Shown here piece after piece: positions 17,015-28,513 of a DNA stretch of 64,000 nucleotides. The notes under the pieces are model-generated. The model worked only from the letters and a program-made list of their open reading frames with translations, had not been told where the DNA came from and did no database searches. The position numbers and the translations under genes are program-made. The stretch is from Arenimonas donghaensis DSM 18148 = HO3-R19 (GTDB taxonomy: Bacteria > Pseudomonadota > Gammaproteobacteria > Xanthomonadales > Xanthomonadaceae): positions 1 to 64,000 of the forward strand of contig NZ_AVCJ01000003.1 in assembly GCF_000743535.1 (NCBI RefSeq). The letters run 5' to 3'. How positions within the stretch are numbered: position 1 is the first letter of the stretch; each line of letters opens with the position of its first letter.

Positions 17015-18798
17015 CAGCGTCCCCTGAGGAAAAGTTTGTCCAACTCGGATTTGCTCAACTGCACCCAGGTCGGGCGCCCGTGGTTGCATTGGCCGCTGCG
17101 CTCGGTGGCTTCCATGTCGCGAAGCAGCGCGTTCATCTCCGGCACCGTCAGGCGCCGGTTCGCACGCACCGACGTATGGCAGGCCAGGGTCGAAAGCAGT
17201 TCGTTGCGCGCTTGCTCGAGCTTGCGGCTGCTGCCGTGTTCGCGCAGGTCGGCGAGCACGTCCAGGGCCAGCGCGCGCGGGTCGAGGTCGGCCAGCAGGC
17301 TCGGCACGCTGCGGATCGACAGGGCCTGCGGTCCGGCGCGGCGGATCTCGAAGCCGTAGTCGGCCAGCGCCTGGGCATGCTGGTCGGCGGCATCGGCCTC
17401 GCGTTCGCTGACCGCCAGCGACACCGGGACCAGCAAGGGTTGGCTGCGGATGCCCTCGCCGTCGAGCGCCGACTTGAGCCGTTCGTAGGTGATGCGTTCA
17501 TGGGCCGCATGCATGTCCACCAGCACCAGGCCATGGTCGTTTTCGGCCAGCACGAAGACACCATGCAGCTGCGCGAGCGCATAGCCAAGCGGCGGCGCTT
17601 CGCCTTCGTTGGCGGCCGCCGCCGGCATCGCGGTGCCGGCCTGCCCCGGCTCGGGTGCGCGATACAGCGAGGCATAGGCCGACATCGCTTCGCGCACCGG
17701 CAAACCCAGGCCGCCCTGCCGCGGCGTGAAGCCGCCGCCTCCAGGCGCCGCCACGCCCATCGCCAGCGCCGGGCTTGCCTGCGGTTCCGCGGCCAACCCG
17801 GCGCGCGTCGAGGCCAGCGCCTGGTGCAGGGTCCGGTAGATGAACTCGTGCACCAGCCGCTGCTCGCGGAAGCGCACCTCGTGTTTGGCCGGATGCACGT
17901 TGACGTCGACCTGGCGCGGGTCGCACTCGAGGAAGAGCACGAAGGCAGGGTGCCGGCCGTGGAACAGCACGTCGGCGTAGGCCTGGCGCACCGCGTGCGC
18001 GACGGTGCGGTCGCGCACGGCGCGGCCGTTGACGTAGAAGTATTGCTGGTCGGCGCTCGACCGCGCCGCGGTGGGCAGCCCGACCCAGCCATGCAGTCGC
18101 AGGCCTGCGGCGGCATGGTCGATTTCCAGGCACTGGTGGGTGAAGTCTTCGCCCAGGGCCTCGGCGACGCGACGCAGGCGCTCGCCGCCGTCGCGCACCG
18201 GCTTGTAGTGCCGGCTGGCGCGACCGTTGTGGCTGATGCGCAGTTCGACCCAAGGACGGGCCAGCGCCAGCGAGCGCAGCCATTCCTCGATGTGTCCGAG
18301 TTCGGTGCGTTCGGCGCGCAGGAACTTGCGTCGCGCCGGCACGTTGAAGAACAGGTCGCGCACCTCGACCGTGGTGCCCTCGGGATGCGGATGCGGCATC
18401 AGTTCGCCGACGCGACCGCCGTCCACTTCGAGGCGGGCGCCCTGGCTTTCGCCTCGCGGCCGCGCGCTGATCGCGAAGCGGCTGACCGAGGCGATCGACG
18501 GCAAGGCCTCGCCGCGGAACCCCAGCGTGGCGACTTCCTCGAGGTCTTCGATCGAGCTGATCTTGCTGGTGGCATGGCGGGAGATGGCCAGGGCCAGTTC
18601 CGGTGCCGGGATGCCGCCGCCGTCGTCGCGAATGCGAATCAGGCGAACGCCGCCTTCCTCGAGATCGATGTCCACCCGGTTCGCGCCGGCATCCAGGGCG
18701 TTCTCGACCAGCTCCTTGACCACCGACGCAGGGCGTTCGACCACCTCGCCGGCGGCGATCTGGTTGACCAGGGTGTCGGGCAGGGCTTGGATCGGCAC
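17014..18798 (-). CDS. mutL: DNA mismatch repair protein MutL
   Basis: Couples mismatch recognition by MutS to strand incision. The 594-residue protein has the GHKL ATPase start ([33 protein letters not shown]) and a C-terminal dimerisation domain. The latter contains D428[11 protein letters not shown]439, a variant of the DQHAxxExxxxE endonuclease motif, plus [12 protein letters not shown] (539-550) and CNHGRP (571-576). It therefore looks like a nicking MutL, as expected where MutH is absent. The start codon is GTG at 18798. It lies between amiC and the DUF1684 gene; the miaA-hfq genes found downstream in Escherichia coli are not here. Confidence 0.96.
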   Translation of the reverse strand: MPIQALPDTLVNQIAAGEVVERPASVVKELVENALDAGANRVDIDLEEGGVRLIRIRDDGGGIPAPELALAISRHATSKISSIEDLEEVATLGFRGEALPSIASVSRFAISARPRGESQGARLEVDGGRVGELMPHPHPEGTTVEVRDLFFNVPARRKFLRAERTELGHIEEWLRSLALARPWVELRISHNGRASRHYKPVRDGGERLRRVAEALGEDFTHQCLEIDHAAAGLRLHGWVGLPTAARSSADQQYFYVNGRAVRDRTVAHAVRQAYADVLFHGRHPAFVLFLECDPRQVDVNVHPAKHEVRFREQRLVHEFIYRTLHQALASTRAGLAAEPQASPALAMGVAAPGGGGFTPRQGGLGLPVREAMSAYASLYRAPEPGQAGTAMPAAAANEGEAPPLGYALAQLHGVFVLAENDHGLVLVDMHAAHERITYERLKSALDGEGIRSQPLLVPVSLAVSEREADAADQHAQALADYGFEIRRAGPQALSIRSVPSLLADLDPRALALDVLADLREHGSSRKLEQARNELLSTLACHTSVRANRRLTVPEMNALLRDMEATERSGQCNHGRPTWVQLSKSELDKLFLRGR

Positions 18799-18851
18799 GT
18801 CGCGCAGGGTCCGGGCGAAAACAGCCCCGATGATAGCAGCGGCGGCGCGGC

Positions 18852-20201
18852 TTACTCCGGCAGACCAGCCAGGGTGGCGCTGGCGACCGGGATGGTCAGG
18901 CGCTCGCCGATCTTCACGGTGTCGCCGTCGAGCCGGTTGGCGGCACGGATGGAATTCATCGGCACGCCGTGGCGCTGGGCGATCAGGCTCAGCGTCTCGC
19001 CGCGGCTGACCACGTGCTGGCGGCTGCCGCCCAGGGTGCCCTGGCGGGCCGCGTACCAGGTGCCCGGGGGCGCCTGGTTGGCGAAGTAGTTGCGCACGCC
19101 CGACACGATGGCGGTGGCCATCCGGCTGCGATAGGCCGGGTCGGACAGCCGGGTTTCTTCACCGGGATTGGTGATGAAACCGGTCTCGACCAGCATCGAG
19201 GGCACGTCCGGCGAGCGCAGCACGACGAAATTGGCGCGCTCGATCTGCTTCTTGTGGGTCTTGCCGACGCCCTTGAGCGCGGCCAGCACTTCGCCGGCGA
19301 CATCGTCGGAGACGCGCATCGTGGCGTTCTGCGACAGGTCCAGCAGGACCGCCGCCAGGTTCTTGTCGCGCGCGTCCAGCGAGACCCCGCCGACCAGATC
19401 GGCGGCGTTTTCCTGGTCGGCCAGCCAGCGCGCGGCTTCAGACGAGGCGCCGCGCAGCGACAGCACGTACACCGACGCACCGCTGGCCGCCTTGTTGTGG
19501 GCGGCGTCGGCGTGGATGGAGACGAACAGGTCGGCCTGGGCCTCGCGGGCCTTCTGGTAGCGCTCGTGCAGCGGAATGAAGACGTCGCCGTCGCGCACCA
19601 TGAAAGCTTCCATGCCCGGGTCGGCATTGACCTGGCGCGCGAGCTCGCGCGCCATCGCCAGGGTGATGTCTTTTTCGTACTTGCGGCTCGGGCCGATCGC
19701 GCCCGGGTCCTTGCCGCCGTGGCCGGCGTCGATGGCGATGACCAGCTTGCGCTCACCCGCGCCGATGACGTCCTCGAGCGTGCGCGCCACGGCGGGCGTG
19801 CCGCTGGGGCGGTCAGTGGAAAGCAGTTCGACGATCAGGCGGGCGGAGTCGCCCTCGCGTTCGATGCGGCTGCGCGGCTGCACCGCGCCCCCGAGATCGA
19901 GCACGACGCGCAGGTCGCCTTCGGCCGGCTTGCCGGTGCGCACGCCGGCGACCAGGCCGTTGGGCGCCGGGGCCCGGAAGCCGCTGGCCACCGACGAGCC
20001 CGACAGGTCGAGCACCAGGCGGTGCGGGTTGGCGAGGGTGAAAACCTTGTAGTCGGCCGGGGCCGACAGGTCGAGTACGGCGTGGGTGCCCGACGCCCCT
20101 TCGACCAGGGTGACCCCGCGCAGCTGCGCGGCCTGCGCCGCGGACGCGGCGAGCGCCAGCAGGGCGGCGAACGAAACAGCAAGGGCCTGGGGACGACGCA
20201 T
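18852..20201 (-). CDS. amiC: N-acetylmuramoyl-L-alanine amidase with AMIN and LysM domains
   Basis: A periplasmic zinc amidase that splits septal peptidoglycan so daughter cells separate. The 449 residues show a signal peptide (about 1-24), an AMIN domain (about 28-125) for targeting, an amidase_3 domain with [11 protein letters not shown], the SIHAD metal site and the catalytic glutamate in [12 protein letters not shown], then a C-terminal LysM repeat (about 400-443). The symbol follows the Xanthomonas-type naming; amiB would be the E. coli positional equivalent, as the gene sits between tsaE and mutL. A 109-base gap precedes it, holding an 8-bp inverted repeat (20269-20276 with 20292-20299). 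Confidence 0.93.
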   Translation of the reverse strand: MRRPQALAVSFAALLALAASAAQAAQLRGVTLVEGASGTHAVLDLSAPADYKVFTLANPHRLVLDLSGSSVASGFRAPAPNGLVAGVRTGKPAEGDLRVVLDLGGAVQPRSRIEREGDSARLIVELLSTDRPSGTPAVARTLEDVIGAGERKLVIAIDAGHGGKDPGAIGPSRKYEKDITLAMARELARQVNADPGMEAFMVRDGDVFIPLHERYQKAREAQADLFVSIHADAAHNKAASGASVYVLSLRGASSEAARWLADQENAADLVGGVSLDARDKNLAAVLLDLSQNATMRVSDDVAGEVLAALKGVGKTHKKQIERANFVVLRSPDVPSMLVETGFITNPGEETRLSDPAYRSRMATAIVSGVRNYFANQAPPGTWYAARQGTLGGSRQHVVSRGETLSLIAQRHGVPMNSIRAANRLDGDTVKIGERLTIPVASATLAGLPE

Positions 20202-20310
20202 GCGGCCGATTGAAGCACCGCCCGCGCGCTATTGCAAGCACTTTTTCCTTTGTAATCCGATACCTGCCCCACCTTCCTAGGATTTGGGTAAGAAGGTGGC
20301 CGGAAACCCA

Positions 20311-20772
20311 CTATCCGGGGGTTTTGCCCAGCCAGGCCTCGCCGCGGGCGCTGGTTGCCTGCAGTCGCGCCACCCGGCCCGTGCCGGCCAGCGCCAGGCT
20401 GATACGCAGGTCCGACGGCGGGAGGCCCAAAGCGCCCCGCTCCGGCCACTCCACCAGCCAGAGCCGGGCGTCGGCCAGTTCGTCCAGGCCCAGGAAATCA
20501 AGCTCCGCAGCGTCCGCCAGCCGGTAGAGGTCCAGGTGCGCCGCCTCGCCCCCGTCCGGCAGCGCATAACGCTCGACCAGCGTATAGGTCGGGCTCTTGA
20601 TCGCGCCCTGCACGCCCAGCGCCCGCAGCCAGGCCCGGGCCAGGCTCGACTTGCCCGCGCCCAGGGGACCCTCGAGGAAAACGACGGCACCGGCGGGGGC
20701 GGTGGCCGCTAGTGCCCGGCCCAGGGCTTCGGTGGCGGCCGGGTCGGCCAGGAAGTGCTCGCGTTCGCTCAT
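20311..20772 (-). CDS. tsaE: tRNA threonylcarbamoyladenosine biosynthesis ATPase TsaE
   Basis: A small ATPase needed for the t6A37 modification of tRNAs reading ANN codons, acting with TsaB and TsaD. The 153 residues contain the Walker A loop GPLGAGKSS (residues 35-43), the KSPTYTLVE segment and the HLDLYRLADAAEL motif, all typical. It overlaps the nnr stop by four bases (ATGA), so the two are translationally coupled, the same order as yjeE after yjeF in E. coli. Confidence 0.95.
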   Translation of the reverse strand: MSEREHFLADPAATEALGRALAATAPAGAVVFLEGPLGAGKSSLARAWLRALGVQGAIKSPTYTLVERYALPDGGEAAHLDLYRLADAAELDFLGLDELADARLWLVEWPERGALGLPPSDLRISLALAGTGRVARLQATSARGEAWLGKTPG

Positions 20773-22247
20773 GCCGGGTTCGCCAGCCTGCGCAGGTGGG
20801 GAAACAGATCGGAAGGCAGCAGGCCACGTTCGCCGTCCACGCGTGCCGCGGCGTCGCCGGCGGTGGCATGCAGCAACGCGCCGGCGACGCTGGCCTCGAA
20901 GGCCGGCAGCCCCTGGGCGAGCAGCGAGGCGATCACGCCCGAAAGCACGTCGCCCATGCCGCCGGTCGCCATGCCCGGGTTGCCGGCGCCCACGACCACC
21001 GGATCCCGCCCGGGTGCGGCGACGACGGTGCCGGCCCCCTTGAGCACCACCACGGCCTGGTAGCGCTGGGCCAGCCGGTGCGCGGCGCCAAAACGGTCCG
21101 CCTGCACCTGCGCCGTATCACAGGCGAGCAGGCGGGCCGCCTCGCCGGGGGGCGGGGTCAGCACGGCCCCGGGCACGGGCACCGGCCGGACCGCCAGCAG
21201 GTTCAAGGCATCGGCATCGAGCACCAGCGACTTGCCGGCACCCAGCGACGCGTCGAGCAGCGATCTTCCCCAGTCCCCCTGCCCCAGTCCGGGGCCGACG
21301 GCCACCACGCTGGCGCGTTCGAGCAGCGGTGCCAGGGCGGTGGCGTCCTCGACGGCATGGGTCATGGCCTCCGGGCGGGCCGCGACCAGGGCCGCGACGC
21401 CCTCGCGGCGGGTGGCGACGCTGGCCAGGCCCACGCCGGTACGCAGGGCGGCTTCCGCGCACAGGCGCACGGCGCCGCCCATGCCGACCTCGCCACCGAT
21501 GCACAGCACGTGGCCGTGTTCACCCTTGTGCGCATTGGCGTGGCGCGGCGCCAGCCAGGCCGACAGGTCGGTGTCACGCACCAGCCAGGCCGAGGGTGGG
21601 TCCTGGCCGGTGTCGATCGCCGGCAGGCCCAGGCGGTCCACCCTGACTTCGCCGCAGGCGTCCCGGGCCTGGCCGGTGTACAGGCCCTGCTTGGCGGCGA
21701 TGAAGCTCAGGGTGACGCGTGACTGCACCACCACCCCGGGCACCCGGCCGCGGTCGGCGTCCACGCCCGAGGGCACGTCCAGCGCCAGCACCGGGCGGCG
21801 ACTGGCATTGATTCGTTCGATCAGCGAGCGCACCGCGTCCGAGGGCGGCCGCGACAGTCCGATACCGTAGATCGCGTCGACCCAGACGTCGACGTCGGGC
21901 AGCATCCCGTCGAAGGACTCGACCCGGCCACCGGCGCCGCGCCAGGCCGCGAGCGCCTCGCGCGCGGGATCGCGGCGCGGATGGCCGCCCGGCGCACAAA
22001 CCACGTGCACGGTGCAGCCCGCCTCGCGCGCCAGGCGCGCCAGCACGTATCCATCGCCGCCGTTGTTGCCCGGACCGCAGGCCACCCCGATGCGCCGCAC
22101 CTGCGGCCATTGCGCGCGCAGCAAGGCCCAGGCGGCCGTACCGGCACGGGTCATCAGTTCGTAGGCCGGGATGCCCCACTGCTCGATCGCGCGGCGATCC
22201 ATCGCGCGAACCTGGTCGCCGCGGTAGAGGGGGAACATGTCGGCCAT
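20769..22247 (-). CDS. nnr: Bifunctional NAD(P)H-hydrate repair enzyme Nnr
   Basis: Repairs hydrated NADH and NADPH. The 492 residues combine an N-terminal epimerase (YjeF_N, about 1-215; GPGNNGGDGYVLAR and DVPSGVDADRG motifs) with a C-terminal ADP/ATP-dependent dehydratase (about 235-485; KGAGTVVAAP, NPGMATGGMGDVLSG). It is the first gene of the nnr-tsaE-amiC-mutL run. The ATG at 22247 lies only six bases from a TAGAAT -10 box on the same strand and has no visible Shine-Dalgarno sequence, which suggests a leaderless mRNA. Confidence 0.95.
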   Translation of the reverse strand: MADMFPLYRGDQVRAMDRRAIEQWGIPAYELMTRAGTAAWALLRAQWPQVRRIGVACGPGNNGGDGYVLARLAREAGCTVHVVCAPGGHPRRDPAREALAAWRGAGGRVESFDGMLPDVDVWVDAIYGIGLSRPPSDAVRSLIERINASRRPVLALDVPSGVDADRGRVPGVVVQSRVTLSFIAAKQGLYTGQARDACGEVRVDRLGLPAIDTGQDPPSAWLVRDTDLSAWLAPRHANAHKGEHGHVLCIGGEVGMGGAVRLCAEAALRTGVGLASVATRREGVAALVAARPEAMTHAVEDATALAPLLERASVVAVGPGLGQGDWGRSLLDASLGAGKSLVLDADALNLLAVRPVPVPGAVLTPPPGEAARLLACDTAQVQADRFGAAHRLAQRYQAVVVLKGAGTVVAAPGRDPVVVGAGNPGMATGGMGDVLSGVIASLLAQGLPAFEASVAGALLHATAGDAAARVDGERGLLPSDLFPHLRRLANPA

Positions 22248-22253
22248 GGCGGG

Positions 22254-22263
22254 ATTCTATACT
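22254..22263. promoter_or_regulatory. Overlapping divergent -10 boxes of nnr and queG
   Basis: In the 23-base gap between the divergent genes, TAGAAT on the reverse strand (22259-22254) and TATACT on the forward strand (22258-22263) share two bases. The spacers to the ATG codons are six and seven bases, so transcription starts should fall at or next to both start codons. No good -35 hexamers were recognised. Confidence 0.55.
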
Positions 22264-22270
22264 TGCCGGC

Positions 22271-23335
22271 ATGCATGACCGCGCCGACATGGATCAACTG
22301 GCCCTCGCCATCAAGGCCTGGGGCAGCGAGCTTGGCTTCCAGCAGGTCGGCATCGCCGGCATCACGCTCGACCAGGACGCCGCGCACCTGCGCGACTGGC
22401 TGGCCAAGGGACAGCACGGGCGCATGGACTACATGGCGCGCCACGGCGACAAGCGCGCGCGCCCCGAGGAGCTGGTGCCGGGCACCGTGCGCGTGGTGTC
22501 GGTGCGCCTGGATTACGGCACCGCCGACGACGGCGCCGCCTGGGACACGCTGGCGGAAGGCGAACGCGCCTACGTGGCGCGCTACGCCCTGGGCCGGGAC
22601 TACCACAAGCTGATGCGCAACCGCCTGCAGAAGCTGGCCGACCGGATCGCCGAAGAAACCGGGCCCTTCGGCTATCGCGCGTTCGTGGATTCGGCGCCCG
22701 TGCTCGAACGCGCCCTGGCCCGCGACGCTGGCCTGGGCTGGATCGGCAAGCACAGCTGCCTGATCAACCGCAGCGCCGGCAGCTGGTTTTTCCTGGGCGA
22801 GATCTACACCGACCTGCCGCTGCCGGTGGATGCGCCCGCCAGCGCCCATTGCGGCACCTGCACGCGCTGCATCGAGGTTTGCCCGACCGGCGCCATCGTC
22901 GCGCCCTACCGCGTCGACGCCCGCCGCTGCATCAGCTACCTGACGATCGAACTGCGCGAAGCCATCCCCGAAGAACTGCGTCCGCTCATCGGCAACCGCA
23001 TCTTCGGCTGCGACGACTGCCAGCTCGCCTGTCCCTGGAACAAGTTCGCCCAGCGCCACGACGAACCCGACTTCCGCGCGCGCAACGACCTGGACCAGGC
23101 CAGCCTGGCCGACCTGTTCGCCTGGGAGGAAGACGAGTTCCTGCGGCGCACCGAAGGCTCGGCGATCCGCCGCACCGGCCACGAAGGCTGGCTGCGCAAC
23201 ATCGCCGTGGCCCTGGGCAATGCCCCGACCACGCCAGGCGTGCTGGCGGCGCTGGCCTCGCGGCGGGACCATGCCAGCGCGCTGGTGCGCGAACACGTCG
23301 CCTGGGCGCTCGCCCGGCACGAAGGCCGCGATTAG
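22271..23335 (+). CDS. queG: Epoxyqueuosine reductase QueG
   Basis: Cobalamin- and iron-sulfur-dependent enzyme that makes the last step to queuosine in the wobble position of tRNAs. The 354 residues show two [4Fe-4S] motifs, [16 protein letters not shown] near residue 194 and [13 protein letters not shown] near residue 247, with the cobalamin-binding N-terminal half containing the [13 protein letters not shown] segment. The predicted -10 TATACT is seven bases from the ATG, implying a leaderless transcript. The 3' end overlaps the convergent pgi gene by four bases. Confidence 0.95.
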   Translation: MHDRADMDQLALAIKAWGSELGFQQVGIAGITLDQDAAHLRDWLAKGQHGRMDYMARHGDKRARPEELVPGTVRVVSVRLDYGTADDGAAWDTLAEGERAYVARYALGRDYHKLMRNRLQKLADRIAEETGPFGYRAFVDSAPVLERALARDAGLGWIGKHSCLINRSAGSWFFLGEIYTDLPLPVDAPASAHCGTCTRCIEVCPTGAIVAPYRVDARRCISYLTIELREAIPEELRPLIGNRIFGCDDCQLACPWNKFAQRHDEPDFRARNDLDQASLADLFAWEEDEFLRRTEGSAIRRTGHEGWLRNIAVALGNAPTTPGVLAALASRRDHASALVREHVAWALARHEGRD

Positions 23336-24846
23336 CGGCGCGAGCGGATTTCCGCGATGAGCGCCCGGGTGACAGGGTCGGAGGGCTCGGCGTCACCGGC
23401 CACCGCCGGCAGCAGTTCGCCGGCGATTTTCTTGCCCAGCTCGACACCCCACTGGTCGAAGGCGTTGATGCCCCAGAGCACCGACTGCACGTAGACGCTG
23501 TGCTCGTACATCGCCAGCAGCGCACCCAGCGAATAGGGATTGAGTTCGTCGAGCAGGAACAGGGTGTTCGGGCGCCCGCCGGGATAACGCTTGTGCGGGT
23601 CGTCGGAGGGCGCGCCGTTGGCCAGCGCCTCGGACTGGGCCAGCAGGTTGGCCAGCAGCGCGTGGTGGTTGTCGTCGAAACCGTGCGCCGGCCGCACCAC
23701 GCCGATGAAATCGGCCGGCAGGATGTCGGTGCCCTGGTGCAGCGCCTGGAAGAAGCTGTGCTGGGCATTGGTGCCTGCGCCGCCCCACAGCACCGGCACC
23801 GTGTGCACCGGCACCGGGCTGCCGTCGAGCCGCACCGATTTGCCCAGGCTTTCCATGACCAGCTGCTGCAGGAAGCCCGGCAACAGCGCCAGGCGCTGGT
23901 CGTAGGGCATCACCGCGTGGCTGGCGGCACCCAGCGCGTTGCGGTTCCAGACCGCGAACAGGCCGTGCCAGGCCGCCAGGTTGCGCGCCGGCGGCGCTTC
24001 GCGCACGTGCTGGTCCATCATCGCCGCGCCTTCGAGCAGGCGTGCGAATCCGTCGTGGCCGATGGCGAGCTGCAGCGCGAACCCCACCGCCGACCACAGC
24101 GAATAGCGGCCACCCACCCAGTCCCACATCGGCAGCACGCGATCCGGGGCGATACCGAAGGCTTCGGCACGCGCGACGTTGGCGCTGACTGCGTACAGCC
24201 GCTCGCTGCCGCCCAGCCAGTCGCGCAGGATGCCGCCGTTGAGCAGGGTTTCCTGCGTGCCGAAACTCTTGGACACCAGGATCCCGGCCGTGCGCCCCGG
24301 GTCCAGGTCGGCAAGCAGGTGACGTGCGGCGCTGCCATCGACGTTGGTCAGGAAATGCACGCGGAAACGACCGTCATGGAAATCACGCAAGGCGTCCACG
24401 GCCAGGCGCGGACCCAGGTCGCTGCCCCCGATGCCGACGCTGACGATGTCGGTGACCGGCCCCTGGGCCAGGGCCGCGTGCAGCGCGTCGACGCGCTCGC
24501 GGCCGGCACGGGCCTCGGCGGCGGCGGCGCGCGCCGGTTCACCGCGGCCGACGTCGCCGCGCAGCGCACTGTGCAGGGCCGGGCGGCCTTCGGTTGGATT
24601 TACGATTTCGCCGTCGAACAGGGCCGCCAGTGCCTTCGCCAGGCCGGCACCGGTCGCCAGCGACTGCAGCTGGCCCCAGGCGGCATCGTCGATGCGCTGG
24701 CGCGCGAAGCTGGCGTGGATCGGCCCGACCCGCAGCGCCCAAGTGCCGGCCCGCGCCGGTTCGGCGGCCATCAGGGCCGAAAGCGGGGTCGCCGCCAGGC
24801 GATCGCCGTGCTGCCTGAGTTGCTGCCAGTGCGCGGCGCTCAGCAT
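23332..24846 (-). CDS. pgi: Glucose-6-phosphate isomerase
   Basis: Interconverts glucose-6-phosphate and fructose-6-phosphate. The 504 residues match the shorter Xanthomonas-type enzyme rather than the about 549-residue E. coli form. Signatures seen are [12 protein letters not shown]-like [14 protein letters not shown], the [10 protein letters not shown]-equivalent [29 protein letters not shown] and the C-terminal [14 protein letters not shown]. It follows panC on the same strand by 28 bases and ends against queG, with convergent 3' ends sharing four bases. Confidence 0.95.
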   Translation of the reverse strand: MLSAAHWQQLRQHGDRLAATPLSALMAAEPARAGTWALRVGPIHASFARQRIDDAAWGQLQSLATGAGLAKALAALFDGEIVNPTEGRPALHSALRGDVGRGEPARAAAAEARAGRERVDALHAALAQGPVTDIVSVGIGGSDLGPRLAVDALRDFHDGRFRVHFLTNVDGSAARHLLADLDPGRTAGILVSKSFGTQETLLNGGILRDWLGGSERLYAVSANVARAEAFGIAPDRVLPMWDWVGGRYSLWSAVGFALQLAIGHDGFARLLEGAAMMDQHVREAPPARNLAAWHGLFAVWNRNALGAASHAVMPYDQRLALLPGFLQQLVMESLGKSVRLDGSPVPVHTVPVLWGGAGTNAQHSFFQALHQGTDILPADFIGVVRPAHGFDDNHHALLANLLAQSEALANGAPSDDPHKRYPGGRPNTLFLLDELNPYSLGALLAMYEHSVYVQSVLWGINAFDQWGVELGKKIAGELLPAVAGDAEPSDPVTRALIAEIRSRR

Positions 24847-24874
24847 GGATGCCCCGGGAAAGTGGCCGTCGCGA

Positions 24875-25722
24875 TCATGGTTCGTCGAAAGCCAGGTTGT
24901 CGATCAGCCGCGTGCGGCCCAGCCGCGCCGCGATCAGGGCCAGCAGGCCCGGTTCGTCGGGCGACCGCGGCCGCGACAGGTCGGCACGCCGCACTTCGGC
25001 ATAGTCGACCGTGAAGCCCGAGGCCTCCAGGCGCGACAGGGCTTCGTCCTCGATGCCGCGCACCGGCAGCCCCTGGCGGGCGGCATCGCGCATGAACCGC
25101 AGCGTCTGGTGGATATGCGTCGCGGTCTTGCGCTCGTCGCCCTGCAGGTACTGGTTGCGCGAACTCATCGCCAGGCCGTCGGCTTCGCGCAGCGTCGGCG
25201 CCGGGATGATCTCGACCGGGAAGCTCATTTCCCGCGCCATGTAGCGGATGACCTGCAGCTGCTGGTAGTCCTTGCGCCCGAACACGGCGAGGTCGGGCTG
25301 GACCATGTTGAACAGGCGCGCCACGACCTGGGCGACACCGTTGAAATGGCCAGGCCGGTGCGCGCCGCACAGGATGTCGGTGATGCCCGGCACGTGCATC
25401 TGCACGCAGCCCATGGTGCCGAAGGGGTACATCTGCTCGACGTCCGGCAGGAACAGCGCATCGCAGCGGTGCGTCGCCAGGCCGTCGATGTCGGCCTGTT
25501 CGGTGCGTGGATAGCGCGCGTAGTCCTCGTTGGGACCGAACTGCGTGGGATTGACGAAGATGCTGGCGACGACCTTGTCGGCATGCCGGCGGGCCAGCTC
25601 GACCAGGGCGAAATGCCCGGCATGCAGGTTGCCCATGGTCGGCACGAAACCGACGCTGGCGCCTTCCCGGCGCCACTGGCGAAGCTGCGCGCGCAGGGAC
25701 GCCAGCGAGTCATGGGTCTGCA

Positions 25723-25726
<4 letters not shown>
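24875..25726 (-). CDS. panC: Pantothenate synthetase PanC
   Basis: Joins pantoate and beta-alanine with ATP to make pantothenate. The 283 residues have the HIGH-type nucleotide motif in [10 protein letters not shown] (about 29-38), the [13 protein letters not shown] segment and the second nucleotide motif MSSRNQYL (KMSKS equivalent). Two adjacent ATG codons (25726 and 25723) overlap the panB stop; either is plausible and they differ by one residue. It is the third gene of folK-panB-panC. Confidence 0.95.
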
Positions 25727-26550
<824 letters not shown>

Positions 26551-26574
26551 GGCGGCGTCCAGGGTGGGGAGCGC

Positions 26575-27078
26575 CTAAGGTATCGCTTGAATGCCCGAGG
26601 CATCCACCCTGGCGAGCAGTTCATCCACCCTGCCCCGCCCCGGCACGACCAGGCCGGGGGCGATTTCAGCCAGGGGCACGAGCACGAAGGCGCGCTCGTG
26701 GAGGCGTGGGTGTGGAAGCTCCAGGCCGGGCAGTTGCAGCGACTGGTCGCCGAACACCAGCAGGTCCAGGTCGAGCGGGCGCGGCCCCCAGCGTGCAGCG
26801 TCGTTCTCGCGCACGCGGCCGAAGCGGCGTTCGATATCCAGCAGCAGCGCCAGCAGGCCGGGCGCCGGGTGCGTGGATTCCACCGCCAGGGCCGCGTTGA
26901 TGAAATCGGGCTGGTCGGTGCGGCCCCAGGCCGGGGTGCGGTAGTTGCGCGAGCGCGCCAACACCCGGACGCCGTCGCTGGCATCAATGGCCGCGACGGC
27001 GGCATCGAGCGTGGCCAGGACGTCGCCCTGGTTGCCGCCGAGGGCGATCCAGGCCGGCACCGGCCCGGAGAGACTCAC
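26575..27078 (-). CDS. folK: 2-amino-4-hydroxy-6-hydroxymethyldihydropteridine diphosphokinase FolK
   Basis: Pyrophosphorylates the pterin precursor of folate. The GTG start at 27078 overlaps the pcnB stop by four bases and gives a 167-residue protein beginning just before the conserved WIALGGNQGD. Motifs RSRNYRTPAWG, DFINAALAV, ERRFGRVRENDAARWGPRPLDLDLL and LPHPRLHERAFVL are standard HPPK signatures. The open frame continues upstream inside pcnB, but that part shows no homology. Confidence 0.95.
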   Translation of the reverse strand: MSLSGPVPAWIALGGNQGDVLATLDAAVAAIDASDGVRVLARSRNYRTPAWGRTDQPDFINAALAVESTHPAPGLLALLLDIERRFGRVRENDAARWGPRPLDLDLLVFGDQSLQLPGLELPHPRLHERAFVLVPLAEIAPGLVVPGRGRVDELLARVDASGIQAIP

Positions 27079-28454
27079 TCCGATGCGCCCCCGCTGCCAC
27101 CCGGCTTGCGCCGCCGGCGGCGCGGGCGGCGACGCGGCGCGTCGTCGGCATCGGACTCGCCGGCGTCGCCGGCCTCGTCGTGGGCGCCGCGTGGCAGGGT
27201 CTTCGGCGCGAGCCGGCCGGCGAGCTGCTCGGGCGCCTGGGCCTGGGCCTCGCGCCAGAACGCCAGGTCGTCGGCGACCTCGGGCGTGGCGCTGGCGCGC
27301 AGCTCCAGGAAATCGAACGCGGCGCGGAAGCGCGGATGCGCCAACAGGCGGAACACGCGCTTGCGCACGCGCTGGGTGAATCGCGGCTGCAACAGCCAGA
27401 TCTCCTGCATCGGCAGTGAGAACCGCCGCGGCAGCGCGATGCGCTGGGCCTGGTGCAGGGTGACCCGGTCCGCGGCGCGCTGCTGGGCGACGCCGCTGTC
27501 CACGCCCTGGTTCTGCAGCACGGCGAGCTCGCGGCAGTAAGCCGGCCACAGCAGCGCGGCGAACAGGAAAGCCGGCGTCACCGGTTTGTCCTGGGCGATC
27601 CGGTCGTCGGTGTTGCGCAAGGCCTGCAGCAGCATCGTGCGCAAGGCGCCGCTGCGATTGGTGGCCAGGGCCTTGGCGGTTTCCGGGAACAGCGCCGGCA
27701 GCAGGCCAAGGCGCTCAAGCGTGAGGAAGCTCTTTTCGGCATGCCCGGCCAGGAACATCTTCAGGCATTCGTCGAACAGGCGCGCCGGCGGGGCCGACGA
27801 CAGCAGGCCGGCCAACTCGGGGATGGGGTCGGCGGCTTCCGGCGCGATGCTGAAGCCGAGCTTGGCCGACAGCCGCGCCGCGCGCAGCATGCGCACCGGG
27901 TCTTCGCGATAGCGCTCGACCGGGTCGCCGATCAGGCGCAGCACGCGGTCACGCACGTCGGCGTATCCGCCGACGAAGTCGCGCACGGAAAAATCCTCGA
28001 CCGTGTAGTACAGCGCATTGGCGGTGAAATCGCGCCGGACCGCGTCATCCTCGATCGTGCCGTAGACGTTGTCGCGCAGCAGCCGGCCACCGTCGTCGGT
28101 CTGGCGGTCGTCGGTGTCGTTGGAGCTGTTGGCGCGGAAGGTGGCGACCTCGATTATCTCGCGCCCGTAAACGACGTGCGCCAGCCGGAAACGCCGGCCG
28201 ATCAGGCGGCAATTGCGGAACAGGGACTTGACCTGCTCGGGCGTCGCGTCGGTGGCGACGTCGAAGTCCTTGGGGTGGCCACCGGCCAGCAGGTCGCGCA
28301 CCGCGCCGCCGACCAGGTAGCCCTGGAAGCCGCCGTCGCGAAGCCGGTAGAGCACGCGCAAGGCGTTGGGACTGATGTCCTTGCGGGAGATGCCGTGCTC
28401 GGCGCGCGGCACGACCAGGGGCGGGTTCTGGCTTGAAATGGCGGTGTCCGTCAT
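27075..28454 (-). CDS. pcnB: Poly(A) polymerase I PcnB
   Basis: Adds poly(A) tails to RNAs and so controls their decay. The 459 residues contain the class II nucleotidyltransferase core LVGGAVRDLLAGGHPKDFDVAT (residues about 41-62, catalytic aspartates in DFD), CRLIGRRFRLAHV and RDFTANALYY, then helical domains. The basic, low-complexity tail (about 430-455, Arg-rich) is typical of PcnB and separates it from CCA-adding enzymes. It heads pcnB-folK-panB-panC. Confidence 0.95.
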   Translation of the reverse strand: MTDTAISSQNPPLVVPRAEHGISRKDISPNALRVLYRLRDGGFQGYLVGGAVRDLLAGGHPKDFDVATDATPEQVKSLFRNCRLIGRRFRLAHVVYGREIIEVATFRANSSNDTDDRQTDDGGRLLRDNVYGTIEDDAVRRDFTANALYYTVEDFSVRDFVGGYADVRDRVLRLIGDPVERYREDPVRMLRAARLSAKLGFSIAPEAADPIPELAGLLSSAPPARLFDECLKMFLAGHAEKSFLTLERLGLLPALFPETAKALATNRSGALRTMLLQALRNTDDRIAQDKPVTPAFLFAALLWPAYCRELAVLQNQGVDSGVAQQRAADRVTLHQAQRIALPRRFSLPMQEIWLLQPRFTQRVRKRVFRLLAHPRFRAAFDFLELRASATPEVADDLAFWREAQAQAPEQLAGRLAPKTLPRGAHDEAGDAGESDADDAPRRRPRRRRRKPGGSGGASE

Positions 28455-28513
28455 GAAGGCTTTGGGCGGCGCGGGAACCCTGCGCGGCGGGCGGGTGCCC
28501 GGGACCGTGCGGC

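Noticed and set aside
22849-25014. A 721-codon forward frame over the end of queG and all of pgi
   Set aside because: Lies out of frame in queG and antisense to pgi, both well supported; no domain recognised.
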